Assembly: GCA_964370855.1 (NCBI GenBank)
Contig: CAYJMF010000067.1
Span: 1 to 26,530 of the forward strand
Reading direction: 5' to 3'
From: JAKLKS01 sp964370855
Lineage (GTDB): Bacteria; Planctomycetota; JAJSAM01; JAKLKS01
DNA: 26,530 bases
Under the pieces are notes generated by a model. It saw nothing but the letters and a program-made list of their open reading frames with translations. It ran no database searches and had not been told where the DNA came from. Below are positions 15,124 to 23,008 of the stretch, in pieces (the first letter of the stretch is position 1; every line of letters begins with the position of its first letter). The translations under genes and the position numbers were made by a program.

Positions 15124-15561
15124 ATGCCCCGCACGTCCCCGAAGTCCGATCAGGCGGCGGCCGCCCTGCAGGCGGCCATGGACGCCGAGATGGCCGGCGT
15201 CGCCCTCTACACCCACCTCGCACTCCGCGTCCACGGACCGCAGATGCACGGCATCATCGCGTTCCTCAGGTCCCAGGCCGCCGAGTCCCTGAAGCACGCC
15301 GAGACCGTGGGCGATCGCATGGTCCGGCTCGGCGCGCTCCCCCTCGTCCGCGTGACGGCGGAGCCTCCGAAGTCCCCGGAGACACTGAAGGAGATCCTCA
15401 CCGTCAGCCTCGCCCACGAGCGCGGGGCCGTGGACCGCTACCGGGCCCTCCTGGAGGTCGCGGCGGGGGACATCCCCCTCGAGGAGTTCGCGCGCGCCAT
15501 GGTGGCCACGGAGACCGACCACGCGGCGGGCCTGGAGCTGATGCTCCGCCCCATGGCCTGA
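15124..15561 (+). CDS. Ferritin-like (bacterioferritin/Dps-type) protein with altered diiron ligand
   Basis: This 145-aa four-helix protein aligns with bacterioferritin. Helix 1 has E22 and Y29 in ExxxxxxY spacing, helix 3 has E99, and helix 4 has E130 and H133 (ETDH). Helix 2 reads ESLKHAE: H58 fits the ligand His, but S55 stands where bacterioferritin has its bridging Glu, with E54 one residue earlier. The usual role is iron oxidation and storage or DNA protection. The ATG at 15124 has GAGGAG upstream. The last codons and stop lie within a 49-bp inverted-repeat arm. Iron storage is probable, ferroxidase activity less sure. Confidence 0.75.
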   Translation: MPRTSPKSDQAAAALQAAMDAEMAGVALYTHLALRVHGPQMHGIIAFLRSQAAESLKHAETVGDRMVRLGALPLVRVTAEPPKSPETLKEILTVSLAHERGAVDRYRALLEVAAGDIPLEEFARAMVATETDHAAGLELMLRPMA

Positions 15562-15682
15562 CCGCCATACTGAACCCGACCCAGATTGGCGGCGGGGGCA
15601 GGGGCGAACCATCATGGCCAGGGAGGGGAGGTCTCGCCCCCGCCCCCGCCGCCAATCTGGGTCGGGTTCAGTATGGCGGTCA
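15559..15682. repeat. 49-bp near-perfect inverted repeat between convergent genes
   Basis: The left arm 15559-15607 and right arm 15634-15682 are reverse complements over 49 bp with one mismatch (position 15600 A against C), separated by a 26-nt loop. The arms contain CCAGATTGGCGGC and its complement. The left arm begins on the stop codon of the ferritin-like gene, and the right arm ends 6 nt before the stop of the convergent propeller gene. It could be a two-way terminator, a palindromic mobile element, or a cruciform. It is far longer than a normal terminator stem and has no U-tract. Confidence 0.9.
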
Positions 15683-15687
15683 GCGCG

Positions 15688-17802
15688 CTACTTGAACTCC
15701 AGGCGCCCCTCCCCACGGACCTTCCACCGCGCCGCGTGGGTGCCGAGGTTCGAGAGCCCCTCCACGGTCACCGCGACGGGATTGGCCTGTGGCCCGGGGA
15801 AGTCGAAGCCCCGGGCGGTGAGCGTGAAGCGCCCCGTGTCCCGTTGCAGCCGGAGACTCACCCGGAACTTCCCGTCCTCCGGCGACTCCCACAGGAGGAC
15901 CTCCTTCCGCTCCTTCCAGCCCGGGTCCCCGGGGGGGATCTCGATGACCAGCGGGTACAGCCTGTCCCCCGCCGTGACGCAGAGCCGCATGGTCCCCGGA
16001 TCGAAGGCGTCGAGCCCCTCCCCCGGCTCCGCCTCGCCCCGGAGCCGCGCCTCCAGGAGGAAGAAGTCCCGCTCCGCCTCGAGCCGGTCGCGGAGGATGC
16101 CCCGGTGGACCTCGAGGGTGTCCTCCGCCGCGACGCCCCCGCCGCCGTCCACGGGACCGCCCCCCGCCGCCTCCCCGCCGCCGGCCGCCGCCGGGCCCCC
16201 CTCCCCGCCGGGGGAGCCCGGCTCCCCCGCCTCCCCCGCGCCGCTCCCCTCCCGGCCCTTCCCCTCCTCCTCGGCCACGTCGACGCCGGGGAGGTCGAAG
16301 GTCGGCCCCCATCCCGGAAGCCGGGGGAGCACCGGCCCCCGGCCCTTCCCCTTCCCGGCGGCCGCGCCGGGGCGGGAGGAGCAGCGCACAAGCACCCCGC
16401 GGGTCCGGGGCGTCGTCAGGGTCGTCGCCACGAAGAGGTCCCCGTCCGGCGCCGCCGCCGCGGGGCCCTCGAACTCCGTCGGGGGAAGGCGGAGCAGGAA
16501 GGGCTCCCCGACCTCCCCCTCCGCATCCACCTCCACGACGAATCGCCGCCCCATGGGTCCGGCGGGATCGCCGTCGTCCCCGGAGGCGTCCGCCCCCAGT
16601 TCCGGGGACCCGGTCCGCCCGGCGACGAAGACGCCGCCCCCCGGCCGCAGCGCCAGCGAGGGCCGATCCTCGTGCACGCTCCCCTCGATCACGCACCGGG
16701 ACAGCTCCTTCCCCGCCGGGTCGAGGCGCAGGAGGAAGATGCGCGAGCCCGGGCGGATGCCCGTCGGGCCGGGCTCCTCCCGCCGGCTCGGGAAGCCGCC
16801 CTTGAGGGCCGCGGTGCCCGCGATCCAGGCGACGCCCTCCGCGTCCACCACGAGGGCGTCCCCCTGGGAGAATCCCTCCCTCTCGGGAACCCGGAACCAG
16901 GCCAGTGTCCCGCCGGCGGTGAGCCGCGCGGCGAAGGCGTTCCTCTCCAGCATGCGCGGGGGGCCCGCGGGGGACCGGTTGTCCCTCCAGCGGCCGACCG
17001 TGCCGGTGACCAGGACCGAGCCGTCGGGGGAGAGCGCGACGGCGGCGGGCTCCACCGTCCCCTCGTGGGAAGGGAGGGGGACCCGCCAGAGGAAGGACCG
17101 GCCGTCGGCGGCGACCCGCCCGACGAAGGCAACATCCGCGCCGGGGTGGAAGTCGGGGCCGTCGGGGCTCGCGCCGATGCGCGAAGCGGTGGTGCGTCCC
17201 GCGAGGACGACGGAGCCGTCGCCGGCCACGGCCATGGGCGTCCGGGCGTCGATGTTCATGGTCTCCCGCACGTCCAGCAGGGCGGAGAAGAGGAACTCCC
17301 CCTTCCGCGGGTCGATGCGCGCGAGGAAGGCACGGCCCTCCTCCGGGTTCCCTTCCTGCAGCGCGCCGTCGGTGGCGGGGAAGTCCGGGGACCAGGTCGC
17401 GCCCGCCGCGTAGAGAGAGCCGTCGGGCCCCACCGCGCAGGAGTGCACGGAGTCCCACCGGGATCCCCCGAGCCACGTGCAGAAGAGCACACGCGCTCCC
17501 GTCCCGTCGACCTGGAGGAGGTAGCCGTCGGAGGTGTCCGACCACCGGACCTGAAGGGCGCGACGGAGGGGGAGGTCGCGATCCCCCGTCATCCCCCCCG
17601 CCGCCACGGTCCCGTCGGGACCGGCGGCCACGCAGTGGAGGTAGTCGTACTTCGATCCCCCCGTCAGGCGCGCGTCCACGGGCCGAAGGGGGGGCGCGGG
17701 GGAGGCGGGCTCCGCGGCGGACTCACTTGCCGGGAGGGCGAGGGCTGTGGCGGCGAGGGCGGCGAGCAGCGCGAGGCGGCGCGGACCCTGGGCTCCGGCC
17801 AT
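15688..17802 (-). CDS. Secreted SBBP-type beta-propeller protein
   Basis: This 704-aa protein has a signal peptide (RRLALLAALAATALALPASE). Residues 45-500 hold repeats of the SBBP kind, with turns such as GPDGTVAAGGMTGD, GPDGSLYAAGATWSPDFPAT and SPDGSVLVTGT that mark propeller blades. A Gly/Pro/Ala/Glu-rich linker spans about 514-554, then a charged domain and a C-terminal beta domain (VTVEGLSNLGTHAARWKVRG). Its ATG has a strong AGGAGGATCCCC site. It begins 21 bp after the tadA stop on the same strand, so the two are probably cotranscribed by position only. The role is likely extracellular or periplasmic binding; no catalytic motif seen. Confidence 0.75.
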   Translation of the reverse strand: MAGAQGPRRLALLAALAATALALPASESAAEPASPAPPLRPVDARLTGGSKYDYLHCVAAGPDGTVAAGGMTGDRDLPLRRALQVRWSDTSDGYLLQVDGTGARVLFCTWLGGSRWDSVHSCAVGPDGSLYAAGATWSPDFPATDGALQEGNPEEGRAFLARIDPRKGEFLFSALLDVRETMNIDARTPMAVAGDGSVVLAGRTTASRIGASPDGPDFHPGADVAFVGRVAADGRSFLWRVPLPSHEGTVEPAAVALSPDGSVLVTGTVGRWRDNRSPAGPPRMLERNAFAARLTAGGTLAWFRVPEREGFSQGDALVVDAEGVAWIAGTAALKGGFPSRREEPGPTGIRPGSRIFLLRLDPAGKELSRCVIEGSVHEDRPSLALRPGGGVFVAGRTGSPELGADASGDDGDPAGPMGRRFVVEVDAEGEVGEPFLLRLPPTEFEGPAAAAPDGDLFVATTLTTPRTRGVLVRCSSRPGAAAGKGKGRGPVLPRLPGWGPTFDLPGVDVAEEEGKGREGSGAGEAGEPGSPGGEGGPAAAGGGEAAGGGPVDGGGGVAAEDTLEVHRGILRDRLEAERDFFLLEARLRGEAEPGEGLDAFDPGTMRLCVTAGDRLYPLVIEIPPGDPGWKERKEVLLWESPEDGKFRVSLRLQRDTGRFTLTARGFDFPGPQANPVAVTVEGLSNLGTHAARWKVRGEGRLEFK

Positions 17803-17823
17803 GGGGATCCTCCTGCCGGGATT

Positions 17824-18303
17824 CTACTCCTCCTCGCCGCCCTTGCGCCGCCGCGCGCGGAAGAACTCGCGGAGGAGCCCGCCGCACTCCTCGGCGAGGA
17901 CGCCGCGGGTGACCGGCATGCGGTGGTTGAGCCGCCGGTCGTTCACGACGTCCATGAGCGTCCCGCAGGCGCCGGCCTTGGGATCGTCAGCGCCGTAGAC
18001 GAGACGCCCCACGCGCCCGTTCACCAGCGCGCCGGCGCACATCGGGCAGGGCTCCAGCGTCACGAACATCGTCGTCCCGTCCAGGCGCCAGGAGCCCACC
18101 GCCGCGGCGGCCTGCGTCACCGCGATCATCTCCGCGTGGGCCGTCGGATCGTGGAGCCGCTCCCGCTGGTTGTGCCCCCGCCCGATGATGCGCCCGCCCT
18201 TCACGACGACGGCGCCGACGGGCACCTCCCCCTCGAGGGCGGCGCGCCGCGCCTCCTTGAGGGCGTCCTTCATGTAGGAGGCGTCGTCCCTCGGCTCCAG
18301 CAT
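17824..18303 (-). CDS. tadA: tRNA adenosine(34) deaminase TadA
   Basis: This 159-aa cytidine-deaminase-fold protein has the zinc and catalytic motif HAE at 56-58 (H56 ligand, E58 proton shuttle) and PCPMC at 85-89 (C86, C89 ligands). It also has NQRERLHDPTAHAEM and GACGTLMDVVND-LNH-like tRNA-contact regions typical of TadA. It converts A34 to inosine in tRNA-Arg(ACG) so that it reads CGU, CGC and CGA. A tRNA-Arg with anticodon ACG, its usual substrate, lies in this window at 20842-20918. The ATG at 18303 has GGAGGTGGAGG before it; M11 is a less likely start. Highly GC-rich like its neighbours and apparently intact. Confidence 0.95.
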   Translation of the reverse strand: MLEPRDDASYMKDALKEARRAALEGEVPVGAVVVKGGRIIGRGHNQRERLHDPTAHAEMIAVTQAAAAVGSWRLDGTTMFVTLEPCPMCAGALVNGRVGRLVYGADDPKAGACGTLMDVVNDRRLNHRMPVTRGVLAEECGGLLREFFRARRRKGGEEE

Positions 18304-18444
18304 CCTCCACCTCCGGCGGTCCCGCGAGGATAGGAGCCCCGCCCCCGGCGCCCCGGAGGAAATGCGATGCCCGGGCCGGACCATTGACAGGGCGCGGCCG
18401 CGGGGGCACCCTGTCCGCGGGAAGCGGGAAAGGGAGGAGGTCCC

Positions 18445-20421
18445 ATGGCGCGCGTGAACTCCGTGACCGCCGCGGCGGCGGGCGTGATCCTCCTCGGCGC
18501 CGGATTCGGGCTGGGGGTCATCGTCGCCGGGGCCGGGCCGACGGAGAAGGTCGTGAAGCACATCGCCTCCGGGGACCGCTCCGCGGGGGCGGTCGCGGCG
18601 CCGGCTCCCGAGGCCTCCTCCTCCCCTTCCCCCTCCCCCGCTCCTGCTTCCGCTTCCGCTCCCGCACCCGGGGCCGCCGCCGCCGCCCGCGCCCTCCTCG
18701 ACGCGCTCCCTCCGCCCGCCTTCCCCGAGGGGACCGGCGTCGTCACCGGCCGGGTCGTCCGGGAGGACGGCACGCCCCTCCCCGGCGTCCTGGCCTCCCT
18801 CTCCCCGGAACGCCCCCCCGGCATCGTTCCCGCCCGGACGATGTGGGATCCGGAGCCGAACCTGGAGGCCACCGTCGTCGAGAGCGCCCTCCAGTCGCGG
18901 TGGTACCGGGAGGCCCGGAAGACGGCGCTCTCCGACCCCGACGGCCGCTTCCGGTTCGACGGCGTCGCCGACGTCGGCCACGGCCTCCAGCTCCGCCTCC
19001 GGGGCTGGCGGATTCAGCCGAAGGACTGGAAGCTCGCCCGCCGCGTGCGGCCCGGGGCCGACATCGAGTTCACGGCGTTCCCCCAGGTCGAGTGGACCGT
19101 CGAGGTGGTTCGGGCCGACGGGAGCGTCCCCGAGGAGGCCCAGATCCAGTTCGTCGCGGGGAACCAGAACATGGGGATGGGATGGAGCCCCGGGGCGGTG
19201 ATCCAGGTCAAGCCCGGCACCTGGCAGGTCTCGGCCACCGTCGGGGAGCGGCAGGAGCTGAAGTCGGAGGCTGAGACCGTCGTGCTGGAGCAGGGAAAGG
19301 AGCCGCCGGCGCTGCGCTTCGTCGTGCGCGGCTCCCCGGGGATCCGGGGGAAGGTGATCCTCGAGGGGTACACCTCCACGAGGGGCGTCGAGGTCGCCGT
19401 CGCCCGGATCCCGCCCGACGGGAAGGCCGACCCCGTTCTCCTCTCCGGGGCCACGGCGCTCCGGGAGACGGCGTGGACGAACCGGGACGGGGAGTTCCTC
19501 TTCGGCGAGCTCGCGCCGGGGCGGTACCTGCTCGGCGCATCCATGGGGCGGCGCTCTTCGCCCGTGGTCGCGGAGGAGGTGGAGGTCGCCGGCGACCTCG
19601 TGACCCGGGACCTCCGCATCACCCGGCTCGACGCCGCCGACTTCGCCGTGGTCCTCGTGCAGGGGCCCGGCGGCGCCCCCGTCGAGGTCACGGGGATCAC
19701 GACGGGCTACCGCTCCGGCACCTCCTCCTCCTCCGGCGGCGGCTCCTGGCTCCGGCGCGACGACGGGGCCTACCTCATCGAGCACCAGGACACGAGCGGC
19801 ATCGGCGGGGGCGGCGGCGCCGCGGCGCCGGAGGACGCCGTCTGGTGGGTGGAGGTCCAGACCGCGGCCCACGGCACGCGGCGGGAGGAGTACCGTCGCG
19901 GGCCGCACACCCGGCTGATGGTGGCCTTCGAGGAGCCGGCCTTCCTCGACGTGACGGTCACGGGGTTCAAGGGCTCCCCCCTCGAGGGGGTTCTCCAGGC
20001 GAACCTCGTGCACGCCTCCGATTCGAACCGCTACGCCGGTAACCGGGGGAGGGGGCCGAAGCTCGACGCCGAGGGGAGGATGACCCTCCCCGGCCTGCAG
20101 CCCGGGGAGTACGTGCTCGTGCTCACCACCGCCGGCGACCGGTCGGGGATGCGGGCCCTGGCCCGCATCCCCGTGACGGTGCGTGCCGGCCGCAACCCCC
20201 TCGCGGTCCCGGTGCCGGTCCTTTACCGGGTGGCGGTGTCCGGGGTGGACGGGTCGGCGCGGCTCTCGAAGAAGGGGGAGCCCTACTGGACGATGTCCGC
20301 CACCGCCGACGCCGAGGGGAGGGTGGCCTTCGACGGACTTCCCGAGGGTGCCTACCAGGTCCAGTGCGGGCAGAAGTCGGCGGAGTTCGACCTCCCCGGG
20401 ACCGCCGAGGTCCGCCTGTAA
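18445..20421 (+). CDS. Membrane-anchored carboxypeptidase-regulatory-like repeat protein
   Basis: This 658-aa protein has an N-terminal hydrophobic anchor (AAAAGVILLGAGFGLGVIVA, about 8-28) and a low-complexity Ser/Pro/Ala hinge at about 50-77. Carboxypeptidase-regulatory-like beta domains follow. Openings include VTGRVVREDGTPLPGVLASL and IRGKVILEGYTSTRGVEV, and domain ends include FLFGELAPGRYLLGAS, LPGLQPGEYVLVLTTA and FDGLPEGAYQVQCG. A Ser/Gly-rich loop (GTSSSSGGGSW) lies in the middle. The ATG has a strong GGAGGAGGTCCC site. It has the same domain style as the secreted protein at 8162-10009 but carries an anchor. Envelope-located; function unknown. Confidence 0.75.
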   Translation: MARVNSVTAAAAGVILLGAGFGLGVIVAGAGPTEKVVKHIASGDRSAGAVAAPAPEASSSPSPSPAPASASAPAPGAAAAARALLDALPPPAFPEGTGVVTGRVVREDGTPLPGVLASLSPERPPGIVPARTMWDPEPNLEATVVESALQSRWYREARKTALSDPDGRFRFDGVADVGHGLQLRLRGWRIQPKDWKLARRVRPGADIEFTAFPQVEWTVEVVRADGSVPEEAQIQFVAGNQNMGMGWSPGAVIQVKPGTWQVSATVGERQELKSEAETVVLEQGKEPPALRFVVRGSPGIRGKVILEGYTSTRGVEVAVARIPPDGKADPVLLSGATALRETAWTNRDGEFLFGELAPGRYLLGASMGRRSSPVVAEEVEVAGDLVTRDLRITRLDAADFAVVLVQGPGGAPVEVTGITTGYRSGTSSSSGGGSWLRRDDGAYLIEHQDTSGIGGGGGAAAPEDAVWWVEVQTAAHGTRREEYRRGPHTRLMVAFEEPAFLDVTVTGFKGSPLEGVLQANLVHASDSNRYAGNRGRGPKLDAEGRMTLPGLQPGEYVLVLTTAGDRSGMRALARIPVTVRAGRNPLAVPVPVLYRVAVSGVDGSARLSKKGEPYWTMSATADAEGRVAFDGLPEGAYQVQCGQKSAEFDLPGTAEVRL

Positions 20422-20423
20422 CG

Positions 20424-20450
20424 GCCTCCCGTCAGGGAATCCGGGGAGGC
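20424..20450 (+). terminator. Possible terminator hairpin after the repeat protein
   Basis: GCCTCCC (20424-20430) pairs with GGGAGGC (20444-20450) around a 13-nt loop, 3 nt after the stop codon of the upstream gene. There is no U-tract, so termination is only suggested. Confidence 0.4.
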
Positions 20451-20597
20451 AGCCTCGGGCCATGAAGAATCCATCACACCTTCTCCACGATGATGCCATA
20501 ACCCGTTGACTTCAATGGAGTAGAGGCGGAAGGCCGACAGAACTCGGAGGCCCGTGCTACTGTTCCCTGGTACCACGGGGTCGAAAGGAACTCGATC

Positions 20598-20792
20598 ATG
20601 ACGGACATCACCATGCGGACGCCGGATCCGGGGACCTGCCCCCACGAGCGTGTCCTGCGCATCGGAATCCAGAAGTCCCCGTCGAAGGACTGGCGCCTCT
20701 ACCTGGTCACCTGCCGGCGGTGCGAGACCACCCTCACGACCCGGACCCTGAGGGATCTCCGAAAGGGAAAAGGGCAGCGCATCGCTTCCTGA
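20598..20792 (+). CDS. Small CxH/CxxC zinc-binding protein (hypothetical)
   Basis: This 64-aa protein has TCPHERVL at the N-terminus (C14, H16) and CRRC at C39/C42, a spacing that could bind one zinc ion. The C-terminus is basic (RDLRKGKGQR). The ATG has AAAGGAAC seven bases upstream, a good ribosome binding site. It stands alone between the repeat protein and tRNA-Arg. DNA or RNA contact is suggested by the charge, but no family is recognised. Confidence 0.6.
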   Translation: MTDITMRTPDPGTCPHERVLRIGIQKSPSKDWRLYLVTCRRCETTLTTRTLRDLRKGKGQRIAS

Positions 20793-20841
20793 CGGGGGAC
20801 CCCGGCGGGGAGGAGGAGTGAGCCCCGCCGACGGGAGGAAG

Positions 20842-20918
20842 TGGCGCGCCCGGGAGGAGTCGAACCCCCAACCCCCAGATCCGTAGTCTAGTGCTCTATC
20901 CAATTGAGCTACGGGCGC
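20842..20918 (-). tRNA. tRNA-Arg (anticodon ACG)
   Basis: The minus strand folds into a 77-nt cloverleaf with acceptor GCGCCCG/CGGGCGC, discriminator G and encoded CCA. The anticodon arm is CTAGA-CTACGGA-TCTGG, giving ACG, which TadA would edit to ICG. The T arm is GGGGG-TTCGACT-CCTCC. It lies 23 bp downstream of the NatB-CPBP gene on the same strand. Confidence 0.95.
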
Positions 20919-20939
20919 GCGGAGCGGCCAAACCCCAGT

Positions 20940-20968
20940 AGTTATCCGGTGGGCGGCGCCCCGGCCAA
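20940..20968 (-). promoter_or_regulatory. Possible promoter for tRNA-Arg
   Basis: On the minus strand TTGGCC (20968-20963) is followed by a 17-bp spacer and ATAACT (20945-20940). This overlaps the 3' end and stop codon of the transporter gene and would start transcription about 15 nt before the tRNA. The match is modest. Confidence 0.35.
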
Positions 20969-23008
20969 GGAATCCCGCCCGCCCTTCACCGCCAACGCGA
21001 CGAGCAGGATCCCCGCCCCCGCCGCGGCGAGGCCCGCGGCGCCGAGGGCGGCATCCCCCCCGGAGAGGACCCGGACGGGGAAGGTCTCCGTCGTCGCGTC
21101 GATGCCGGCCTTGGCCAGCCACACGGTGATCCCGTTGTGGAGGGCGTGGGCCACGATCCCCGGCCAGAGGGAGCCGGACCGCAGCGCCAGGAAACCGAGC
21201 CCGAGGCCGAGGGCCGTCGTGAAGGCGATGCGCTCCGGCTCCATGTGGAAGACGCCGAAGATGACCGCCGAGAGGACGACGGCGGAGAGCCCGGTCATCT
21301 CCGAGCGGAGCCCCCGGAAGACCCAGCCGCGGAAGAGCGCCTCCTCGGCCACCGCCGGCAGGACCCCCGCCAGCAGCACCAGCATCGGCCCGGACTGCCC
21401 CCGCACGAGCCGTTCGAGGAAGTCCGCCATCGCGCTCTCCCCCTCGGGCACGACGCCGAGCGCGTGGGAGAGCCAGGGCGTGGCGGCGACGCTCCCGCAG
21501 CCGAGCAGCACCGCCCCGAGGAGGGACGCCGCGCCGGGGGCCCGGAGGCCGAGGGTCGCCCGGAGGTCGAGGCCCCCCGCGGCGATGCCGGCGAAGACCG
21601 CCCCGAGGAGGAGCGCCTGCTGCGCGACGAGGAGCCAGGGCGAGGTGAGCCACTCCGGCCTCATCAGCGCCTGGGCGACGAGGAAGGTCGCCGCCAGGGC
21701 CGCCACCGGCAGGAAGAAGGCGCCGCCGGGCCCCGGCACGGAGCCCTTCCGCCTCCTCGCCCGGAGGTCCTTCCACGAGAAGGCGTCGCCGGGGTCCCGG
21801 AAGAGGACCTCCTCCCGCCCGAACATCCAGACCGCCCAGCGGATGGCGAGGCCGGCGGCGAGCGCCGTGGCGCCGAGCACCACGGGCACCATGGGGATCA
21901 CCTTCGCCAGAAGCGCCGGCTCCCCCTGGGCGAGCATGAGGTCGCGGAAGAGGAGCACCGCGCCGGCCACGGGCACCGTGGCGAGGCCGAAGGAGAGTTC
22001 GATGTTGGGCACCACCGCCACCATGGAGAGCGGCATCGCGAGCAGCATCAACGGCGTGAGGTAGGTCTGCGCCTCCTTCGTCGAGCGGGCCAGCGTCGAG
22101 AGCGCCAGCGCCAGCGCCGAGAACAGGGCCGCCAGCGGCAGCAGCACGAGGAAGATGGTGGCCGCCGTGCCGATGTCGAGGGTGAAGTCCACCTTCCCCT
22201 TCACGCCGAGGGAGGAGGCGAACTGGCCGAAGGTGACCCCCATGGAGGCGAGGTTGCCGAGCGCCGTCGCCACGGAGACGGCGAACACGGAGAGGAACTT
22301 CCCCATCACGATCTCGAGGCGCGTGGCCGGGCTGATGAGGAGGGTCTCCATGGTCCCCCGCTCCTTCTCCCCGGCCACGGCGTCCACGGCCGGGGTGAAG
22401 GCGCCGGTGACGACCATCAGCACGAGCATGAAGGAGAGGAGGCGGCCGAAGATGTGGGCGCCGCGGCGGGTGGGGCTGGCGACGTCCGTGGCGGAGGCGG
22501 CGGGGACGTCCACGGGGACGATGTAGGCGGGGTCGATGCCGCGCTTCCCGAGGCGCTCGGCGAGGATGGCGTCGCGGTAGGCCCCGACGACCTCCATGGC
22601 CTTGCGCCGCGCCTCCGCCGAGGGCTCGTTGGCGGAATCGTGGAGGAGTTCGAGGCGGGCGCTGCCCCCGGCGGAGAGGACCTCCTCGAAGTCCGGGGCG
22701 GCGCGGAGCACGATCTGGATCCTCCCCGCGCGGAGGTCCCCCTCGGGGTCGGAGCCCTCGGAGAGGCGGAGGCCCTTCGCCCCGTGGAGCGCGTCCCGGA
22801 GCGCCGCGGGGACGGGACCCTGCAGGGAGTAGGACTGGACCGCGTCCCGGAGCTTCCCCTGCTGGCGGGCGGTGACGGTGCCGAGGCCGATCATGAGCAT
22901 GGGGTAGAGGAGGATGGGGAGGACGAGGGTGACGAAGAGGGTGCGGCGGTCGCGGAGCGCCTCGCGGACCTCCTTCTGGAGGACGAGCAGGACGCGGCGG
23001 CCGTTCAC
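20942..23008 (-). CDS. NatB-like ABC permease fused to a CPBP intramembrane protease
   Basis: This is a 688-aa fusion. Residues 1-400 are an ABC-2/NatB-type permease: an N-terminal helix (LFVTLVLPILLYPMLMIGLG), a long outside domain (45-185), then five or six helices with the conserved GEKERGTMETLLISP at 213-227. Residues 430-688 are a CPBP (CAAX protease/bacteriocin-processing) domain with E555-E556 and R560 (EEALFR), H588 in FGVFHMEP, and HALHNG at 621-626. The GTG start overlaps the NatA TGA (GTGA), with GGGGAGGAGG upstream. It forms a transporter with the NatA-like ATPase. CPBP proteases cleave within the membrane; the substrate here is unknown. Confidence 0.88.
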   Translation of the reverse strand: MNGRRVLLVLQKEVREALRDRRTLFVTLVLPILLYPMLMIGLGTVTARQQGKLRDAVQSYSLQGPVPAALRDALHGAKGLRLSEGSDPEGDLRAGRIQIVLRAAPDFEEVLSAGGSARLELLHDSANEPSAEARRKAMEVVGAYRDAILAERLGKRGIDPAYIVPVDVPAASATDVASPTRRGAHIFGRLLSFMLVLMVVTGAFTPAVDAVAGEKERGTMETLLISPATRLEIVMGKFLSVFAVSVATALGNLASMGVTFGQFASSLGVKGKVDFTLDIGTAATIFLVLLPLAALFSALALALSTLARSTKEAQTYLTPLMLLAMPLSMVAVVPNIELSFGLATVPVAGAVLLFRDLMLAQGEPALLAKVIPMVPVVLGATALAAGLAIRWAVWMFGREEVLFRDPGDAFSWKDLRARRRKGSVPGPGGAFFLPVAALAATFLVAQALMRPEWLTSPWLLVAQQALLLGAVFAGIAAGGLDLRATLGLRAPGAASLLGAVLLGCGSVAATPWLSHALGVVPEGESAMADFLERLVRGQSGPMLVLLAGVLPAVAEEALFRGWVFRGLRSEMTGLSAVVLSAVIFGVFHMEPERIAFTTALGLGLGFLALRSGSLWPGIVAHALHNGITVWLAKAGIDATTETFPVRVLSGGDAALGAAGLAAAGAGILLVALAVKGGRDSLAGAPPTG

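Noticed and set aside
15586..18333. A 915-codon rightward open frame opposite the propeller gene and tadA
   Set aside because: Low-complexity acidic and Arg/Pro-rich translation; tadA and the propeller gene on the minus strand have clear motifs and ribosome binding sites.
20506..20540. TTGACT at 20506-20511 as a promoter for the small CxH/CxxC gene
   Set aside because: No acceptable -10 box is present at the right distance.
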